Below are positions 58,275 through 64,000 of a stretch of 64,000 nucleotides of DNA, piece after piece. Each line of letters opens with the position of its first letter. Within the stretch, counting starts at the first letter, position 1. Position numbers and translations under genes: made by a program. The notes under the pieces were generated by a model. That model was not told the DNA's origin, did no database searches, and saw only the letters and a program-made list of their open reading frames with translations. The DNA lies in contig NC_054741.1 of the NCBI RefSeq assembly GCF_018143015.1, positions 58,109,048-58,173,047 on the forward strand, given 5' to 3'. Source of the stretch: Lytechinus variegatus (lineage: Eukaryota > Echinodermata > Echinoidea > Temnopleuroida > Toxopneustidae).

Positions 58275-61200
58275 AGTGTGTGTGTGTGTGTGTTAAATCT
58301 CCTGTTTTATAGAGGTCGCCTATGTTTTCTTACGTTGGGTCGCCTGTGTATCAGATGTATTTTCTCTAAACATGCTGAATAATAACTATTCCCTACTTTT
58401 TTTTAAATTCACATTTCAAAAAACAAACAATTAAGCACACGTTTGTATCGATAATCGATGATACATAAAGCATTTTCATTTGTCCGATGCAAGATAATAG
58501 AGCAATGTGTATAAGAATTCCTGGGTATCGTCGGGAATCGAACCCCGGACTTTCGTTGTGTAGCCGAGCGCCTTAGACCACTGGGTCACGGCATCTCGCC
58601 TCTGTTACTTTATATAGAGCGATAATTATTACATGGCATATCACGTCTCATGTCGTCTTAATTTATTTGATTGTTGATCATTTTCTTATTACAGATACAC
58701 GGGCAAAACCTCAGAGTATAACATACGTAAAGAAAGTATTACAAGCACCAGGGCAAGCCTTACAACTCACTCAAAGAGAAATAAATCTTATAAAACGATT
58801 GCCAGTACGACCTCCGATAGACCTGGCTTTAAATCCAGTCGTCGCGGTGGACGTGGTCGAGACGGACATTGATCGTGCTAAGAGTGGATTGATATATGAT
58901 TGTGACGACGATTTCCGAGATATTGTGGAAAGCAGGCATTCTGTCAATGGAAAGCCAGTATATGATAAGGTAAGTGAAATAATTACATTTTTCAATTGGC
59001 AGTATACATGCAAACATGCACCAAACTGAAGTGCATTTAGAAGACACCAGTTTATATACAACGTGCACACACACGCATCCGCCCCCATACACATAATTTC
59101 ATAATTTTATTTATATGATATTGTGTGGCTTTATCAATTACCTAAATTTCTTTAACATTAAAATCTTCCCCAGAACAAGCAAGAGAAAAGAATCTTAATG
59201 ATTATAAATGATTATAATGATTACCTCAATGCAGTATACTTAGCGTACCTGGGATTTTCCACGGGGGGGGGGGGCAAAATCGTCCGCCAAGTTTGACGAG
59301 AAAAAAAAGGTTTTCAACCACAAATAAAGGATTTCGTACCAGGAAAAAATGACAAGCCAAAAAAAAAAAGTCTTCAACTTCTCGTCAGGGTCAGGGCGGG
59401 GGGGGGGGGCAGAACGTCCCTTGCATGGGTTGTGACTCTTCAGGGAGGGGGGCAGTCTGCCCCCTATACGCTAGTGCCTCAAGATGAATTTAAGTAGCTG
59501 ATAGTTTTATTCTAGTGTGACAATTTGTACTAATTACAATAAAACCAATTTCTGTCCATCTCTTGGAAACCAGGAAATTGCAACTTTAAACACGATCTTT
59601 CATTGTTGGTTTTATTTATAAAAAAACCGATTCAATCTGTTATATCGTTTGCATCTGTCTATAGGGGATGCCACACATCTTAAATCATGACAGGAAGAAT
59701 CTAATTCTTAATATTTGAAAAAAAATCAAATGCATGATATCAGGTATTCCATCTTCATAAATTTTATCGAGTTCTAATGTTAAGTTATTAACAAATGACA
59801 TTTCATAATAATCAAAAAGCGTCCGATAAGCCGTTTCATGAAACACTTCCCTTGACTCTGTAGTAGATTTATTAAAGCGGGACTGAACTGTGTGTGGTCT
59901 CTCATTAACTACGTGTCATAAATACATAGTCTTAAAATATACGTTTTCAGATATCTACTAATACTACAGAGAATAAATTGACCCATAATTGTATTTGTAT
60001 AGAGAAAATAAAATGTTTTGAGAGGAAAGGTGATTGTTTTGCTGCTTGTTCACATAATTATTGCGGTATAAATGTGTTTAGTAGTTAATTAACATGTTAT
60101 CATTCAAGTGGGTCTATATTACTAGACTACACTAGCATTATGGGTAAGGAAACTGGCCTGATGGGTGCTTCATAAAGCTGTTCGTAAGTTAAGAGCGATT
60201 TTAAGAACGACTGGTGATCCTTTTTTGTGGTACATAGTATATTCATTGGCGATGGTTTAGCGCGGTAAGAAAGGTACACTAGTCATCCTTAAAGTCGCTC
60301 TTAACTTACGAACAGCTTTATGAAACGGCCCCCAGGTATGAGTAGTTGAGGACTCGAGATGGCACAATTGGTTCGTATCTGCACCTGGGATGTGGTCCTC
60401 TAAGAAAATTGACTTGTGGTGTTATTACTAATTAAAAAAAAATTCTCTTTCATTTTAACCAGAATAAAACTGTGATGTATATAAGCATGCCAAAGTGTGG
60501 AAGCAGAACATTTGTATGGACAGCCATGAGACTCCGGGATATCCATCATTTTGGGTCAACGGTTAATCTCGAATACATGCTGGGGGAGAATCCGCCTTTA
60601 AAAATTGTAAGAGCAATTTCCTTTTTTTTGTATTATAAAGTAATAATAATAACAATAATAATATAATAATATAGGGTATTTATATTGCGCACATATCCAC
60701 CTTGTTAGGTGCTCAAGGTGCTCCTATATTACCCGGCTAAGCTAGGCGTTCATAGCGCACACAGCTTAGGAATTACTTCCTACCGGTACCCATTTACCTC
60801 ACCTGGGTTGAGTGCAGCACACTGTGGATCAGTTTCTTGCTGAAGGAAATTACGCCATGACTGGGATTCGAACCCACGACCCTCTGTTTCAAAGTCCGAA
60901 GACTACTCCACTGGGCCACAAAGTGATCAAAGATAAACTGATGAACAGATCAGATTATTTCAATGAGGCTTGTGTTCCTGAATATGATTTTAGATCAAAT
61001 ATTGACAGATACCGCTATTAATGATTATGGTTTCCGTCACTCCGTAACATCGGTGATTTATATATGCAGTGTTGAATTAGGCCTTTTTAATTAAGCGAAT
61101 GCCAATTTATGGATGCCATATTATTAGTCTTTGAAATTCTATCTGTAAAATGAAAATGATAAGCTTGTTTGTCACATTTAAACATTTCTAGATTTAATTG

Positions 61201-62500
61201 ACTAGCAATGAGGCATGGACGAATTTCAATGTCATCTTATCTTTATCCACCCTTAAGGTTCATTTACACATTCATTAAAATGTAATCATTGCGTAATCAT
61301 TGCGATAAAAGACTTGTTATTCAGATCATAAGACACGCTTGTTATTTATGTGTGCGAATTTCAAAACATATATACAGCAGATGTCAAACACAATTTATAA
61401 TGGAAATTGTAGAATAACATATATATTTTTTTACTTGCAGTCACTCAATCTGTCAGTTAATTTCGAAAATTACAAGATTCCTGATGCGAACGACTGAAAA
61501 AATGATCAAGACAAACTTACGCCATTCCTTCAAGACAAACTGAGTCCAATTATTTTTTCAATTTTTTCAAAGAAATACTTTGGAGAGCGGTGACATAACG
61601 TTTAAAATTTATGATTTTTAATTATACTTCCTCTCCAAAATTAATTTTGATGATCTTTCATGTATTTCACAGTTTCTCCGTTTTTATATGTTATTTTATA
61701 GAGAGATTTTATAGACGACAGAATAGAGGAATCGGAGAATGGAGCGATAATACATGGTCATTATCGCTTTATTGACATGTATGGGTAAGTGGATCTTCTA
61801 AATGTCTGTTTTCGAAATAATTATTATTATGAGTCAGAAACTATGGATTCAAACATAATACATTTACATAAATACAAACCGTGAAGGATTATCTGATTAG
61901 GGTAAACCTTGCATGTTTTTGTCTCGCCTGCAAAGCAGAGCGAGACTATAGGCGCCGTCAACACTGAATTCTTGGCCAAGGTAAAGTTTTTGAAGCATCG
62001 TCATACGTTAGATATTTTTGTGGGAACAGTTCATAAAACGTGTACATATTAAGGGTAATCAAGTATTACTGTTTCTTTTGCACGAGGCTTAGGTCACATG
62101 ACCAAGGTCAGTGAACATAATATTTTGTGTATTTGTTTTTATACTATTACCGGTACTTATTGTGACGTTTCGATTTATATTGAATCGTGTAATGTAGAAG
62201 AGACTGCCAGAGGCGTTTTACTTGTTTAAAAATAAAATTGGATCTTCCGGAAATACCAACTATACAAAAGATTCGTTTTTACTACAGTTTATCTCTCCCT
62301 TGTAGTATTTAGTACTATTTATTTTTTATTATCATTATCTCTGCTCTAGTTCTCCAAAGAAACCCATCTTAATGAGTATGCTCCGTGATCCAGTCAGCCG
62401 ATTTGAATCTTATTTCTATTTTATGCGACACGGTGATAAGGATATGAGCAAAGAAGAACTTGTCAAACAATTAGGACCGAGAATGGCTCTACCAAACGAG
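57117..62500 (+). CDS. Gene 4 (partial): uronyl / heparan-sulfate 2-O-sulfotransferase-like, type II membrane protein
   Basis: Visible coding exons: 57117-57249, 58695-58969, 60463-60606, 61702-61784, 62350-62500. They give 262 residues, and the reading frame continues past the window. Exon 1 encodes a short basic N-terminus and one hydrophobic signal-anchor (about residues 9-28), as in Golgi sulfotransferases. Exon 2 is a stem region with no recognised domain. Exon 3 has the 5'-phosphosulfate loop PKCGSRT (residues 146-152); human UST has GKCGSRT. Exon 4 has HGH (202-204), matching the catalytic-histidine motif of HS2ST. Exon 5 has RDPVSRF (224-230), the 3'-phosphate-binding motif followed by an F/Y-rich helix. 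The family moves sulfate from PAPS to C2 of uronic acids in dermatan/chondroitin or heparan sulfate in the Golgi lumen. KCGSRT favours UST while HGH favours HS2ST, so the exact substrate is not decided. The C-terminal half with its cysteines lies outside the window. Start chosen as the first ATG before the anchor. Confidence 0.85.
57595..57715. repeat. G/C-run repeat, copy inverted at 59395-59475
   Basis: GGGGGCAGACTGCCCCCCTG, GAGTCACAACCCATGCAAGG and a C-run. The reverse complement occurs at 59395-59475, on the other side of gene 4 exon 2. Confidence 0.7.
58198..58292. repeat. (AT)n(GT)n microsatellite
   Basis: About 27 AT units followed by about 20 GT units, with one GAG interruption, in intron 1 of gene 4. 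Confidence 0.9.
58512..58600 (-). repeat. tRNA-like sequence (SINE relic)
   Basis: On the minus strand, GCCGTGACCCAGTGGTCTAA (A box) and GGGGTTCGATTCCCG (B box) are spaced as in a tRNA. The T-stem pairs only in its inner three positions and no acceptor partner is found, so a functional tRNA is unlikely. Confidence 0.5.
59255..59475. repeat. G-run repeat with GACAAGCCAAAAAAAAAAAG core
   Basis: Two G-runs flank AAAAAGGTTTTCAACC and GACAAGCCAAAAAA. The right part is the inverted partner of 57595-57715. Gene 4 intron 2. Confidence 0.6.
60163..60333. mobile_element. Short MITE with 50-bp inverted ends
   Basis: GCTTCATAAAGCTGTTCGTA and AGTTAAGAGCGATTTTAAG at the left mirror CTTAAAGTCGCTCTTAACTT and TACGAACAGCTTTATGAAAC at the right. 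171 bp, non-coding, intron 2 of gene 4. Confidence 0.75.
60641..60923 (-). mobile_element. tRNA-derived SINE (second family), gene 4 intron 3
   Basis: On the minus strand, CTTTGTGGCCCAGTGGAGTA (A box) and GTGGGTTCGAATCCCAG (B box) head a body of about 280 bp that ends in an (ATT)n tail at 60641-60675. The body differs from the family at 12618 and 37318. Confidence 0.7.
61919..62010 (+). repeat. Hairpin-headed interspersed repeat (GTCTCGCCTGC...GCGAGAC)
   Basis: GTCTCG(CC)TGCAAAGCA(GAG)CGAGAC forms a hairpin, followed by TATAGGCGCC. The right boundary is unclear. Confidence 0.45.
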
Positions 62501-62617
62501 GTAATGTTGATGGTACTTTCGTGTTCTTTTCACATCATATTGCGTCTGTTTTTTTAAATGTATTAATTCGTGCAACATATTCAGGTCAATAGGCCAAGAT
62601 GATATTTTCGTTTTTTT

Positions 62618-63740
62618 AGCTCAACCGGCCCGAAGGGCCACATGAGCTTATGCCGTGGCGTGGCGTCCGTCGTCCCTCCACAATTTCAAAAATGCTTTTT
62701 CTTCGTCATTTCGAGTCCGATTTCAATTATTGTTTTCTTTTATATGATATCATTGGGTGGAGGATTCAAAATTTCTACACAATTTTGAAACTCATTAAAT
62801 ATGCTAATTTATGTGCATTTTTCAAAATTCACAAAAAATGCTTCCCCTTTGTTGACCGATTTTTTTTTTGTTTTTGCTTCCTTCTGGTAGAGCTTTATGA
62901 GCTTCGCCAAACTTCTATCCAGAATTTTGAAATTTTGACGAAATTTTTTACTGCTAATTCATGCGTATTTTTAAAATTTCACACAAAATGCTTCTCCTTC
63001 TTTAATTATTGACCGATTTTAATTCTTTTTCCTTCCATCTGGTAGAACTTTATAAGGTTTACCAAACTTCGACACAGAATTTTGAAATTTTTAGTAGAAA
63101 ATTATTTATGCTAATTTATTCATAAATCACAGAAAATGCCTCTTCTTTATTTGTTGACAGATTTTGATTTTTTTCCTTCCATCTCGTAGAGCTGCATGAG
63201 GTTCACCAAACTTGTACACAGAATTTTTAAATTTTGACTAGAAAATTATTTATGCTAATTTATGCATATGCAAAATTTATTCATGACTCACAAAAAATGC
63301 CTTTTTTCCATTTGTCGATCAATTTCAATTTTGTTTACTTTATAATAAATTATGATAGCTCTAGTTAGGGATACAAAATTTCAACACAGAATTTTGAAAC
63401 TCATGAAATATCCTAATTTATGCATAGTTTTCAAAACTCACGAAAAATACTTATTTATTTTGTTGACTGATTTTATTAATAGTTTTATCCCATCTGAGAG
63501 CTACATGAGGTTCACCAAGGTTCTACACAAAATCTAGAAATTTTTACTAGAAATTTATTTATGCTAATTCATACGAAATTTTTTCATAAATCACAAAAAA
63601 TGCTTGTTTTATGTCATTTCCTCATCAATTTCAACACTGTTTCCTCAATTTATGCCACCAATAGAATTCACTATGTACAGTGTCAACTTGGCTGAAATTA
63701 AGAATTGCGTTAAATTTCGTTACGAGATGCCGGATGAGCT
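62618..63740 (+). repeat. Hairpin-headed repeat with decayed tandem units
   Basis: Begins AGCTCA..GGCCCGAAGGGCC..TGAGCT (a nested hairpin), then GCCGTGGCGTGGCGTCC. About six units of 130-170 bp follow, each with a TTTGTTGACCGATTTT-like part, ATGAGGTTCACCAAACTTCT, AGAATTTTGAAATTTT and ATGCTAATTTATGCAT. It follows the last visible exon of gene 4; no coding exon was found from 62501 to 64000. Confidence 0.6.
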
Positions 63741-64000
63741 CCACATCATTAATGTGCTAGTTTAAGATTCTTAAATACGTACATAATTATGTAGCCTGCA
63801 AGGTAAGGAGAATCTTTAATGGATTTTTAAAAATGAATTTCATGAATTTTTACATGAAAACAGATTTAATGAATTAATGTATAAATAAATCTAAAGTGGA
63901 ATGAATAGTATAATCAACATCGCACACAGTCTTGTTAATAAAACTGCTTTCATATCATTTTTTTTCAAATGATCTAAGCACGTATCGACAGGTATATACA

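Noticed and set aside
58512-58600. Functional tRNA gene on the minus strand
   Set aside because: Only the inner T-stem pairs and no acceptor stem forms; treated as a SINE relic.
61441-61498. Candidate exon of gene 4 after TTGCAG (SLNLSVNFENYK)
   Set aside because: It reaches TGA after 18 codons, and exon 3 (ending at 60606, phase 0) already joins exon 4 at 61702 in frame with family-like sequence.

Overview
The window is animal nuclear DNA. It has split genes with GT-AG introns, AT-rich introns and intergenic DNA, and a dense load of short inverted-repeat (MITE-like) elements, tRNA-derived SINEs, 5'-truncated LINE ends, microsatellites and long poly-G runs. The gene families and repeat styles fit a marine deuterostome, most likely a sea urchin. 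The species is inferred from style and was not tested.

Four protein genes can be built exon by exon. Three are paralogous secreted zinc carboxypeptidases of the M14A (pancreatic CPA/CPB, digestive) type. Each has ten coding exons and the same intron-phase series (2,0,0,0,0,0,1,0,1). Gene 1 (+, 489-14691, 451 aa) is intact. Gene 2 (+, 21985-53606, 467 aa) has an intron 2 of about 20.7 kb. Gene 3 (-, 27806-40014, 411 aa) lies whole inside that intron on the opposite strand. All three keep the zinc ligands, the C-terminal-carboxylate-binding residues and the catalytic Glu. They differ at the classical S1' positions (bovine CPA numbering): 243/255 are Gly/Ser in gene 1, Ser/Lys in gene 2 and Ile/Val in gene 3. 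Gene 2 also replaces Tyr248 with Asn. The locus therefore looks like a local duplication series whose members diverged in substrate choice.

Gene 4 (+, from 57117, running off the right edge) is a type II membrane protein of the uronyl/heparan-sulfate 2-O-sulfotransferase family. It carries the 5'-PAPS motif PKCGSRT, an HGH candidate catalytic motif and the 3'-PAPS motif RDPVSRF. It is unrelated to the carboxypeptidases.

Layout. 1-488 is the 5' flank of gene 1. 489-14691 is gene 1, whose introns hold a 0.85-kb TIR element, a 0.5-kb fold-back element, a LINE 3' end and SINEs. 14692-21984 is intergenic and is dominated by a tandem duplication (about 15.69-19.47 kb and 19.47-21.84 kb) that ends about 145 bp before the gene 2 start codon. 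21985-53606 is gene 2 with nested gene 3. 53607-57116 is intergenic. 57117-64000 is gene 4, partial. No rRNA, convincing functional tRNA, CRISPR array or recognisable virus-derived element was seen.

The most notable signals are the nested antisense paralog, the diverged specificity residues (especially Asn248/Lys255 in gene 2), the duplicated gene 2 upstream region whose two copies serve as filled and empty sites for several insertions, and a LINE 3' hairpin whose stem has changed on both sides while its loop stayed similar.
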